Shown here: positions 24,884-32,296 of the stretch, piece after piece
Numbering within the stretch: position 1 is the stretch's first letter
Layout: every line of letters starts with the position of its first letter
Assembly: GCA_027069385.1 (NCBI GenBank)
Contig: JALXER010000393.1
Coordinates: 1-33,659 of the forward strand
From: Paracoccaceae bacterium
Lineage (GTDB): Bacteria; Pseudomonadota; Alphaproteobacteria; Rhodobacterales; Rhodobacteraceae
DNA length: 33,659 nt
Direction of reading: 5' to 3'
Program-made: the position numbers and the translations under genes
Notes under the pieces: model-generated
Told to the model about the DNA's origin: nothing
Database searches by the model: none
The model's input: the letters and a program-made list of their open reading frames with translations, nothing else

Positions 24884-26474
24884 CAATGCGGTAGACCGCC
24901 ATCAAAGACGACGCAAACCGTTGCTCCAGCCGCCATCCGGTGGTCAGCATCTGCCGCACCATATTGTTACGCGCCCGACTGTCGAGCGGGCAATTGGGCA
25001 CCACAAAGTATTGAGCCGCATCAAACCCCGACCTGTCGTCATAATACCACGGCGCCGCACCGCGCACCCTTTCCTGATCGCCAAGCAACCATAGCAAATT
25101 CAGAATATCCGCCATCAAAATCTGTTTACCACGGGTTTCGGGCAGGGCGTCAAGTTGCGCCGACATCCGCACCACCGTGTTTACCCCGCCGTTAGAGGTC
25201 GAACAGGCCGGCAATTCGGCCCCGTTGATCGCCACCGGCGTTTCGTTTTCGGGCACATAGGCCGGAATGCCGATGATATTGATCAGCGCGTCGGTGCCTT
25301 TGACCTTTTGCTCGGAGACCAGAAAATCCGCCAGACGCGGGTCGATGGGCACCGGCAACCGGCCCTCGGGGCTGGCAAAAATCGCCCTTACCGGAGACGA
25401 GGCCAGCGTGATGATGCTCGGGGTGATCACCGTCAGCGCCACCAGCGCCATGCCCAGACCGGCCTGACGTTTGGCAGCTTGCTCGGGCAGAAAGGCCAGC
25501 AGATAGAACACCAGAAACACCAGCCATTTCGGGTCATTCCCCCAGTTCTGATAGGTGATATAGCTGAATGCCGGTGCCAGTATCAGCAATGCCAGCCCTT
25601 GTTCGGGGCGGTTGGATTTACGAAACAGCAGGATTGCCGCCAGCAAAACCCCCGAATGTACCAGCGTTTTCGGGCTGCCGATAACATCGATCCACGCGGC
25701 GGTCGGGTGCGCGCGCACCACGTCGCCAAAGGCCAGCGCAAACAGATTGTCCTTATAGGCCAGTACGAAATCAACCCCCAGCGCCGCCGTAACCGCAACC
25801 GCCACGGCGGCCCCTGCCCCGATAGAGGCCAGCAAAAGCCCAAACCGTTTCTGCGCCACCAATATAAGAACCACCGCCGGAGCAAAGGACACGAAATAGG
25901 TCATCTTGATCAGCGCCAGCGCCGCCAGCGACAGGCCGATGACCACCGCAGGCACCCATGCCTCGGCCATGGGGGATTTTGGCCGCAGCAGCAGCGTGGC
26001 CAGCATGACAAAGGATATGCCCCATGCCCAGCGGTTATAGTAGAGCGACAGGCTGAGCGAGGTAATCTCTCCTCCAAAGACCAGCGCGCTAAGCAGCACC
26101 ACGATGTAACCACCAAACAAAAACCGCATCGGGCCGCTAAACCGCGTCACCCCGACCCACCAAAGCGCCGGCAACAGCAGCACCAGCACCAGCAGGTCCG
26201 CCATCACCGCCGAATGCACCGCCCCGTAGCCAAGGCCAAGGAACAGCGCCACCGGCGCAATCCCAAGGATGCCGATCGGGGTCATGAAGTCCAGATGCGG
26301 CAGTTCGCCCGCCGTCATGCGCAGGCCCATATCGAGCATATGCAGCATATCGCCTTCGTGGCCGGTAACGCTGTAACGCGCCGGCCAAAGGGTCAGCGCT
26401 GCCTCCAGTGCCGTCAGGCCGATCAGGAATAACCCGAATTTCAGTTTTTGATTCAGCATCGAAATGGCTTCCAT
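24867..26474 (-). CDS. polytopic membrane protein, GT-C-like glycosyltransferase candidate
   Basis: 535 residues from ATG 26474; a second ATG at 26459 has a GGAAG site 8 nt upstream and is an equally likely start. About 10-12 transmembrane helices fill residues 13-365, followed by a soluble domain of about 165 residues. The first large loop reads GHEGDMLHMLDMG followed by GELPHLDFMTPIG (Glu40, Asp42, Pro59, Asp62). This resembles GT39/ArnT-type GT-C transferases, which have an acidic motif and then G-x-x-PY-x-DF-x-P in the same place and use polyprenyl-phosphate sugars. No family name can be assigned firmly. Its 3' end overlaps the prepilin peptidase gene, and the polyprenyl-arabinose cluster is about 10 kb away, so a pilin or envelope sugar transfer role is plausible but inferred. 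Confidence 0.7.
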   Translation of the reverse strand: MEAISMLNQKLKFGLFLIGLTALEAALTLWPARYSVTGHEGDMLHMLDMGLRMTAGELPHLDFMTPIGILGIAPVALFLGLGYGAVHSAVMADLLVLVLLLPALWWVGVTRFSGPMRFLFGGYIVVLLSALVFGGEITSLSLSLYYNRWAWGISFVMLATLLLRPKSPMAEAWVPAVVIGLSLAALALIKMTYFVSFAPAVVLILVAQKRFGLLLASIGAGAAVAVAVTAALGVDFVLAYKDNLFALAFGDVVRAHPTAAWIDVIGSPKTLVHSGVLLAAILLFRKSNRPEQGLALLILAPAFSYITYQNWGNDPKWLVFLVFYLLAFLPEQAAKRQAGLGMALVALTVITPSIITLASSPVRAIFASPEGRLPVPIDPRLADFLVSEQKVKGTDALINIIGIPAYVPENETPVAINGAELPACSTSNGGVNTVVRMSAQLDALPETRGKQILMADILNLLWLLGDQERVRGAAPWYYDDRSGFDAAQYFVVPNCPLDSRARNNMVRQMLTTGWRLEQRFASSLMAVYRIVKTDE

Positions 26475-26596
26475 TTTGTGTTTGACCCCAAGACTATACG
26501 GCCTTTCTTTGGAAAAAAACCAATGATTTAGCCGCGCTTCTTGCCACGGGGCGGTATTGCGCGGTAAACTGTCCGGAAACCGGCCTTACCAAGGGG

Positions 26597-27904
26597 ATGT
26601 TAACGTTGAATATCAACCACAATCCGTCATTGATGCCCAAACCGCCCAAAAACCTTGCCGATCTGGGGATTGACATTACCCTGTTGCGGGAAATTTTGCT
26701 GAAAACCATTATCCGGCGCAATCTGGATAACGTGCTGACCATTTCAAAAGCCTTGAAAATCAGTGTGCCGTTAACGCAGGAATTGCTGGAAATCACCCGC
26801 GAATACAAGCAGATCGAGACCATCGGGGCCAGCCGCTACGAAGAACCCAAAAACATGCGCTATCGCCTGACCGATCAGGGCCGTACCGCTGCGCTCGATG
26901 CGCTAAGCCAGTCGGAATACTATGGCGCGGTTCCGGTGCCGCTGGAAGCATTCAAGGCGCAGGTGCTGAAACAGTCAGTGCAAATGGCCGGTATCCCCCA
27001 GGATGATCTGAAGAAAAGCCTCAGCCATCTGGTGATCAACGATCATATGTTTGACCAGCTCGGGCCTGCGGTGAACTCGCCGCGCTCGGTGCTGTTTTAC
27101 GGGCCGCCGGGCAACGGGAAGTCCTCTATTGCTGATGGAATCCGTAATGCGTTCAAAGACAATATCTATGTTCCCGAATATATCGAGTATTCGGGCAACG
27201 TGATTTCGATGTACGACCCGCTGATCCACACAAAGATCGAAAGCGACGAACAGGACCCGACCGCCATTCGCCTGACCGGCAACTATTTTGACCAACGCTA
27301 TGTGCTGTGTCGCCGCCCCGCGGTGATCACCGGTGGCGAGTTGACCATGGATATGCTGGATCTGAACTTTAACCCCGTGTCCAAGACTTATCAGGCACCG
27401 CTGCAAATGAAATCGTCGGGCGGCGTGTTTATTGTGGATGACCTTGGCCGCCAAACCACGCCGCCGCAAACGCTGGTCAATCGCTGGATTGTACCGATGG
27501 AGTCGGGCTTTGATATTCTGACCCTGCAATCAGGGCAGAAATTTGTGGTGCCGTTTGATACCAAGGTGATGTTTTCAACCAACTTCGCCCCGACCAAGAT
27601 TTTTGACGGCGCGGCATTGCGCCGGGTGCATTACAAGATTTATGTGGGCAATCCCGGCCGGGACGAGTTTATCGAAATCTTTGTCAGAACGGTGGCGAAT
27701 TATCCGCTGGAGTTTAAGGAAGATGTGCTGGCGCACCTGATCAAGAACCTGTACCCGACGGTCGATAATATATACAGCGCCTATCATGCTCCGTTCCTGA
27801 TAGAGCAAATGCTGTCTTCGTGCCGGTATCTGGGTATTGAACCGCAGATGAATATTGAACTGGTCAATAACGCCTGGGAACACCTGTTCGTCAAAGACGG
27901 CTGA
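26597..27904 (+). CDS. AAA family ATPase of the type linked to Flp/Tad loci
   Basis: 435 residues. The N-terminal 150 residues form a winged-helix-like or helical region (DLGIDITLLREILLKTIIRRN, then YEEPKNMRYRLTDQGR). An AAA ATPase domain follows: Walker A FYGPPGNGKSS (about 167-177), Walker B GGVFIVDDLGRQ (about 275-286) and sensor-1 KVMFSTNF, with a C-terminal helical lid. Related proteins are commonly annotated as ATPases with chaperone activity associated with Flp pilus assembly; the role is not established. An AAGGGG site abuts the ATG, so TTG 26606 or ATG 26633 could be the real start. It is transcribed divergently from the membrane protein, with 122 bp between them. Confidence 0.85.
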   Translation: MLTLNINHNPSLMPKPPKNLADLGIDITLLREILLKTIIRRNLDNVLTISKALKISVPLTQELLEITREYKQIETIGASRYEEPKNMRYRLTDQGRTAALDALSQSEYYGAVPVPLEAFKAQVLKQSVQMAGIPQDDLKKSLSHLVINDHMFDQLGPAVNSPRSVLFYGPPGNGKSSIADGIRNAFKDNIYVPEYIEYSGNVISMYDPLIHTKIESDEQDPTAIRLTGNYFDQRYVLCRRPAVITGGELTMDMLDLNFNPVSKTYQAPLQMKSSGGVFIVDDLGRQTTPPQTLVNRWIVPMESGFDILTLQSGQKFVVPFDTKVMFSTNFAPTKIFDGAALRRVHYKIYVGNPGRDEFIEIFVRTVANYPLEFKEDVLAHLIKNLYPTVDNIYSAYHAPFLIEQMLSSCRYLGIEPQMNIELVNNAWEHLFVKDG

Positions 27905-28315
27905 TCGCGGCCCTGCCCTTCCGGCACCCAAACCGAGCCTCTCCCGCCCGTCATCGGCATTTTTCGCAAGCGAAAAAGCCTCTTCCCGTTGGGCCGGGCG
28001 CCTCGCCTTCGGCTCGGCGCGGGGGCGTGCCGCCCCCCTTGCCATTCCGGCAATTCCCCCCTGAGAGTATTTATAGAAGAATGAAGATGTAGGGCAGGCG
28101 TAAGGCGGCGTAGGGCGGGCTTCAGCCCGCCACTCCCCCTACCACAATCATATCCCTCCCCTTCACGCGCCATAGGCGCGTCCCGACCGTCCCCCACTCA
28201 CAACCTCATGCTAGCGCAGCGACCCGCCCGATGGCGAAGCCGAGGGCGCGGCCCAAACGGAAGTCGTGGGCTGGCTTTAGCCAGTCCATGGCTGGAGTGC
28301 GGGAGTGCACGGTTT
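27905..28315. repeat. composite repeat island 2 between convergent genes, no gene seen
   Basis: This 411-bp non-coding stretch between the AAA ATPase and folD is a mosaic of the same modules as 12063-12381, in opposite orientation. The 31-nt module (CCCCCCTGAGAGTATTTA and onward) is at 28056-28086 and the 73-nt module at 28232-28305. Hairpins include 27960-27977 (TTTTTCGC, AA, GCGAAAAA), 28021-28037 (GGGGGCG, TGC, CGCCCCC) and a GGCGGGC/GCCCGCC stem at about 28113-28130 in a TAGGGCGGGC unit that resembles the pheS-pheT repeats. No promoter or small gene is apparent. Confidence 0.78.
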
Positions 28316-29215
28316 TCAGGCGGTCAGGCCTTCGGGTTCATCGAGATGGTTTGCACGACACGCTGCGGTCACGGTATTGGCCAGCAGGCATGCAATGGTC
28401 ATCGGGCCGACGCCGCCGGGGACGGGGGTTATCGCGCCGGCGACCTGTGCGGCGCTCTCGAATTCCACATCACCGACAAGGCGCATTTTCCCTTCGCCGC
28501 GTTCGGGTGCCGGAATGCGGTTAATCCCCACATCGATCACCGTGGCACCGGGTTTCACCCAGTCACCGGTGATCATCTGCGGCCGCCCGACCGCTGCCAC
28601 CAGAATATCGGCGCGCCGGCACAGGGCCTCTATGTCTTTGGTGCGCGAATGGGCGATGGTTACCGTGCAGCTTTCGCGCAGCAACAGCGCCGCCATGGGT
28701 TTGCCCACGATATTAGAGCGCCCGACCACCACCGCGTTCAGCCCCGACAGGCTGCCATGTTGTTCGCGCAGCATCATCAGGCAGCCCAGCGGCGTGCAGG
28801 GCACCATCGATTTCTGCCCCGTGGCCAGCAGCCCGACGTTGGAGATATGAAACCCGTCAACATCCTTGGCCGGATCAATCGCGTTCAGCACCTTTTCGCT
28901 GTTAATGTGGTCGGGCACCGGCAGTTGGCACAGGATGCCATGCACGGCGGGGTCGTTATTCAGCTGTTCGATCAGCGCCAGCAAGTCCGCCTCGGGGGTA
29001 TCGGCGGGCAGCTTGTGTTCAAAGCTGTTCATGCCGACCTCGACCGTCTGCTTGCCCTTGTTGCGCACATAAACCTCCGAGGCCGGGTCCTCGCCCACCA
29101 GCACCACGGCCAGCCCGGGGGTAATACCGGCCGATTTCAGCCGCGTCACATGCTGCGCCACCTTTTCGCGCACCGATGCCGCAAAGGCCTTGCCGTCGAT
29201 GATCGTTGCTGTCAT
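28316..29215 (-). CDS. folD: bifunctional methylenetetrahydrofolate dehydrogenase/cyclohydrolase
   Basis: 299 residues. It catalyses NADP-dependent oxidation of 5,10-methylene-THF and hydrolysis of methenyl-THF to 10-formyl-THF. Family motifs: [16 protein letters not shown] with the catalytic Lys in the YVRNKGK segment, [41 protein letters not shown] for the cofactor and [19 protein letters not shown] near the end. The start ATG at 29215 overlaps the chorismate mutase stop (ATGA); an upstream open extension of 21 codons lies inside that gene and is not used. Together with fhs it interconverts formate and C1-folates. Confidence 0.96.
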   Translation of the reverse strand: MTATIIDGKAFAASVREKVAQHVTRLKSAGITPGLAVVLVGEDPASEVYVRNKGKQTVEVGMNSFEHKLPADTPEADLLALIEQLNNDPAVHGILCQLPVPDHINSEKVLNAIDPAKDVDGFHISNVGLLATGQKSMVPCTPLGCLMMLREQHGSLSGLNAVVVGRSNIVGKPMAALLLRESCTVTIAHSRTKDIEALCRRADILVAAVGRPQMITGDWVKPGATVIDVGINRIPAPERGEGKMRLVGDVEFESAAQVAGAITPVPGGVGPMTIACLLANTVTAACRANHLDEPEGLTA

Positions 29216-29517
29216 GTCGTTTCCTTTTCCAGTTTGGCCGCCTCGCGCGCGATCGACCATTCGATCATTTCGCGCCACAGGCTTTCGGCCAGATCCGCAT
29301 CAAAGCCGAGCTTTTGGGCATTGATGCGCGCGTTTTTTGCCACTTCTTCCACCCGCCAATCGATCCTTGCGGGCAGATCCTTGGTTTCCTTTATCTCGGC
29401 GGCTCGATCGACATAGCCTACGCGACGCATCAAAAGCCCCATGATCTGCTGATCGAGCGCATCGATTTGCGCGCGCAGTTCGGGCATGGTGCGACAGGTT
29501 TCGGGGGGCAGAATCAT
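29212..29517 (-). CDS. AroQ-type chorismate mutase
   Basis: 101 residues, all-helical AroQ class. The segment [34 protein letters not shown] matches helix 1 of the fold, with the catalytic Arg in ELRAQID and a Lys in EIKETK; the C-terminal helices carry the other active-site positions. It would convert chorismate to prephenate for Phe/Tyr synthesis, although some of these small homologs act as isochorismate-pyruvate lyases. It sits 60 bp downstream of fhs and overlaps folD by 4 bp, so an amino-acid gene is embedded in a C1-folate operon. Confidence 0.88.
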   Translation of the reverse strand: MILPPETCRTMPELRAQIDALDQQIMGLLMRRVGYVDRAAEIKETKDLPARIDWRVEEVAKNARINAQKLGFDADLAESLWREMIEWSIAREAAKLEKETT

Positions 29518-29577
29518 GGGACGTTCTCCAATGCTGGTCTGCCCTTTTCCTACGCCGAACCGCCCTGCCCTTCAACC

Positions 29578-31254
29578 TTAGAACAACCCTTCGATTTCGC
29601 CCGCATCGTTAAGCATAATCGCCTCGGCTGCGGGTTTGCGCGGCAGGCCGGGCATGGTCATGATCGCCCCGCAGATCACCACGATAAACCCTGCTCCGGC
29701 GCTTAGGCGCACCTCGCGGATCGGCACAGAATGGCCGGTGGGTGCGCCGCGCAGGTCGGGGTCGGTCGAAAAGCTGTACTGGGTCTTGGCCATGCATACC
29801 GGCAGGTTGCCAAAGCCCGCTGCCTCCCAGTCGCGCAACTGCGCGCGGATTTTCTTGTCGGCCATGACCTCGTCGGCACGATAAATCCGTTTGGCGATGG
29901 TTTCGATCTTTTCGAATAGCGGCATGTCGTCGGGATAAAGCGGCGCAAATTGCGCGGCGCAACTGTCGGCCACCTGCGCGACGCGGGCCGCCAGTTCCCT
30001 GGTGCCTTCGGAACCCAGTTCCCAGTGTTTACAAACGATTGCCTCGGCCCCGTGGCTATCGGCGTATTCGACAATCGCCGCGACTTCGGCATCGGTATCG
30101 GTGACAAAGTGGTTGATCGCCACAATTACCGGCACACCAAAGGCCTTGAGGTTTTCGATATGGCGGCCAAGATTTGCGCAGCCCTCTTTGACGGCCGCGA
30201 CGTTTTCCGGCCCAAGGTCGGCGCGCGCCACGCCGCCATTCATTTTGCTGGCGCGGATGGTGGCGACCAGCACCACCACATCGGGGGCCAGACCGGCCTT
30301 GCGGCATTTGATATTCATAAACTTTTCAGCGCCCAGATCAGCGCCAAAACCGGCCTCGGTCACCACGTATTTTGCCAGCTTTAGCGCGGTCTTGGTGGCC
30401 ACCACCGAATTGCACCCGTGGGCGATATTGGCAAACGGGCCGCCATGCACGAAAGCGGGGTTGTTTTCGAGGGTCTGCACCAGATTGGGCTGCATGGCCT
30501 GTTGCAGCAGCACGGTCATCGCGCCGTCGGCCTTGATATCGCGGCAATAGATCGGTTTGCGGTCGCGGGTATAGGCCACGATGATATCGCCAAGGCGGCG
30601 CTGCAAGTCCTCCAGATCATTGGCAAGACACAGGATCGCCATCACTTCGGAGGCCACGGTAATATCAAACCCGGTCTGGCGCGGAAATCCGTTGGCAACG
30701 CCGCCAAGGCTGACCACCGTGTCACGCAAGGCGCGGTCGTTCATGTCCATCACCCGTTTCCAGACCACACGGCGTTCGTCGATCCCCAGATCATTGCCCC
30801 AATAGATATGGTTGTCGATCATTGCAGTCAGCAGGTTATGCGCCGAAGTGATGGCGTGGAAATCACCGGTAAAATGCAGGTTCATTTCCTCCATCGGGAC
30901 CACCTGCGCATAGCCGCCCCCCGCCGCGCCGCCTTTCATGCCAAAGCACGGGCCAAGCGAGGCCTCGCGAATGCAGACCATCGCATTCTTGCCAATTGCG
31001 TTCAGCCCGTCGGCCAGCCCGACCGTGGTGGTGGTTTTCCCCTCGCCCGCCGGAGTGGGCGACACCGCCGTTACCAGAATCAGTTTGCCATCGGGGCGGT
31101 CTTCCTGCGCCTTGATGAAGCTGGCCGATACCTTGGCCTTGTCATGGCCAAAGGGCAGCAGGTCGGCCTCGGGGATGCCCAGCTTGGCGCCAATCTCCTG
31201 AATCGGTTTCTTGGTGGCCTCGCGGGCAATTTCGATGTCGGTTTTGTAGGCCAT
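29578..31254 (-). CDS. fhs: formate--tetrahydrofolate ligase
   Basis: 558 residues, the usual length. It makes 10-formyl-THF from formate, ATP and THF. Visible motifs: the P-loop-like [18 protein letters not shown] near residue 70, [24 protein letters not shown] and [33 protein letters not shown], and the C-terminal [24 protein letters not shown]. The ATG is followed by [13 protein letters not shown], typical of the family start. It is the first gene of an operon with chorismate mutase and folD. This pairing is common in marine Rhodobacterales that oxidise or assimilate methyl groups. Confidence 0.97.
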   Translation of the reverse strand: MAYKTDIEIAREATKKPIQEIGAKLGIPEADLLPFGHDKAKVSASFIKAQEDRPDGKLILVTAVSPTPAGEGKTTTTVGLADGLNAIGKNAMVCIREASLGPCFGMKGGAAGGGYAQVVPMEEMNLHFTGDFHAITSAHNLLTAMIDNHIYWGNDLGIDERRVVWKRVMDMNDRALRDTVVSLGGVANGFPRQTGFDITVASEVMAILCLANDLEDLQRRLGDIIVAYTRDRKPIYCRDIKADGAMTVLLQQAMQPNLVQTLENNPAFVHGGPFANIAHGCNSVVATKTALKLAKYVVTEAGFGADLGAEKFMNIKCRKAGLAPDVVVLVATIRASKMNGGVARADLGPENVAAVKEGCANLGRHIENLKAFGVPVIVAINHFVTDTDAEVAAIVEYADSHGAEAIVCKHWELGSEGTRELAARVAQVADSCAAQFAPLYPDDMPLFEKIETIAKRIYRADEVMADKKIRAQLRDWEAAGFGNLPVCMAKTQYSFSTDPDLRGAPTGHSVPIREVRLSAGAGFIVVICGAIMTMPGLPRKPAAEAIMLNDAGEIEGLF

Positions 31255-31507
31255 GCTGCTGTCCTTTGCTGACGGTTTCGGGGCTTGGTTCTGGATAACC
31301 GGTTTTACGCCGCGTGAAGGGATGGTTTTCGACCCTGTTTTGCCCCAAGACGACGCGCAACTTGCAAAAGACTAACCGATTCGCGGTAGAAAGCCAGCAC
31401 TGTATTCAAGTGTATGCACTTGAGGCACGAATCGGAGCGTCGTTTCGGCAGGGGGATTGACCCCCTGCCTCTCCGAGCAATTTGTGCCAAATTGCGGGCG
31501 CCCGGTG
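31255..31507. promoter_or_regulatory. upstream region of fhs with three consecutive inverted repeats
   Basis: Between the Tam-like gene and fhs, both on the minus strand. TCAAGTG and CACTTGA flank TATG (31406-31423). TCGGAG and CTCCGA (31432-31437 with 31471-31476) enclose the perfect 9-bp stem GGCAGGGGG/CCCCCTGCC (31447-31455 with 31461-31469). GCAATTTG and CAAATTGC flank TGC (31477-31495). The last two lie just after the methyltransferase stop and may act as its transcript end; the first is about 150 bp upstream of fhs and could be an operator. None has a U tract. Confidence 0.5.
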
Positions 31508-32293
31508 TCAGGCGTTGCGGGTAAGGGTGAAAAACTGCCGCAGAAACGGAAATGTGGTGCGGCCGTTATGGACCGGGTACGCAGCATGCAGGGCCTGGTC
31601 ATAGGCCGCCGTAAGCCGCGTTTGTTCGGACAGGTCCAGCTTGGCCAGCACCGGCCGCATGGCGGTCGAGGCGGTGAAGTTACGCACCGGATGCGCGTCG
31701 GATTGGGTCGTCAGGGTTTGGAAATACCGGGTTTCCCAGATATTCAGGTCGCCCAGACCTGCCAGCATTTCAGCCAGCCGGACCGGAGGGGCAACCGGCG
31801 CGACGTAGCTGTCAAAGTTAAAGCGGTCGGGAAACAGGTTTTGCGCGGTTTGACGCAACAACCGGTGTGACGGCGCATCGAACTGGCGTGGCATTTGCAC
31901 CGCAAGCACGCCGCCCGTTGCCAGCACCCCCGCCAATGCCGGAAGCAGCCGTGCATGGTCGGGCAGCCAATGCAGCGCCGCATTGGAAAAGACGAGCGCG
32001 GGCGGCGTATCGGCTTGCCAGTCGGCGATATCGATATGATGCAAAGACGCGTATACTCCGGCCTTTTTGGCCTCGGCCAGCATCGTGCGGGAATTATCCA
32101 CTCCGACAAGCGAATGCCCGTTAAACCGACCGGCCAGCGCCGCGCCAACCGCGCCATTGCCACACCCGAGGTCAACCACATCGCCCGAAGGCAGGTCGGG
32201 CACTTGCGCCAGCAGGTCAAGCGCGGGGCGCAAACGCAAATCCCGGAACCTTGCATAGGCCCCGGGATTCCAGTCTGATTGCTTGTGCGGCAT
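31508..32293 (-). CDS. tam: trans-aconitate 2-methyltransferase-like SAM methyltransferase
   Basis: 261 residues, class I SAM-dependent methyltransferase. The start WNPGAYARFRDLRLRPALDLLAQV is characteristic of Tam, which methylates trans-aconitate to relieve aconitase inhibition. The SAM motif I is VVDLGCGNGAVGAAL (about 40-54); motif II-like VGVDNSRTML and the LVFSNAALHWLPDH segment follow. The C-terminal substrate region (AEMLAGLGDLNIWETRYFQTL) also fits. The ATG is 3 bp after the ftsH stop, so it could be co-transcribed with ftsH. The Tam call is well supported by overall similarity but not proven. Confidence 0.88.
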   Translation of the reverse strand: MPHKQSDWNPGAYARFRDLRLRPALDLLAQVPDLPSGDVVDLGCGNGAVGAALAGRFNGHSLVGVDNSRTMLAEAKKAGVYASLHHIDIADWQADTPPALVFSNAALHWLPDHARLLPALAGVLATGGVLAVQMPRQFDAPSHRLLRQTAQNLFPDRFNFDSYVAPVAPPVRLAEMLAGLGDLNIWETRYFQTLTTQSDAHPVRNFTASTAMRPVLAKLDLSEQTRLTAAYDQALHAAYPVHNGRTTFPFLRQFFTLTRNA

Positions 32294-32296
32294 GGT

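Noticed and set aside
25155-26432. A 425-codon plus-strand open frame inside the GT-C-like gene
   Set aside because: Arg/His/Gln-rich translation without domains; it mirrors the membrane-protein frame on the other strand.
28208-29416. A 402-codon plus-strand open frame over folD
   Set aside because: FolD on the minus strand has all family motifs, and this frame begins in repeat DNA.
31255-31405. Folate-related riboswitch in front of fhs
   Set aside because: I could not recognise a conserved aptamer core; a covariance-model search (Rfam THF and THF-II) would be needed to support it.
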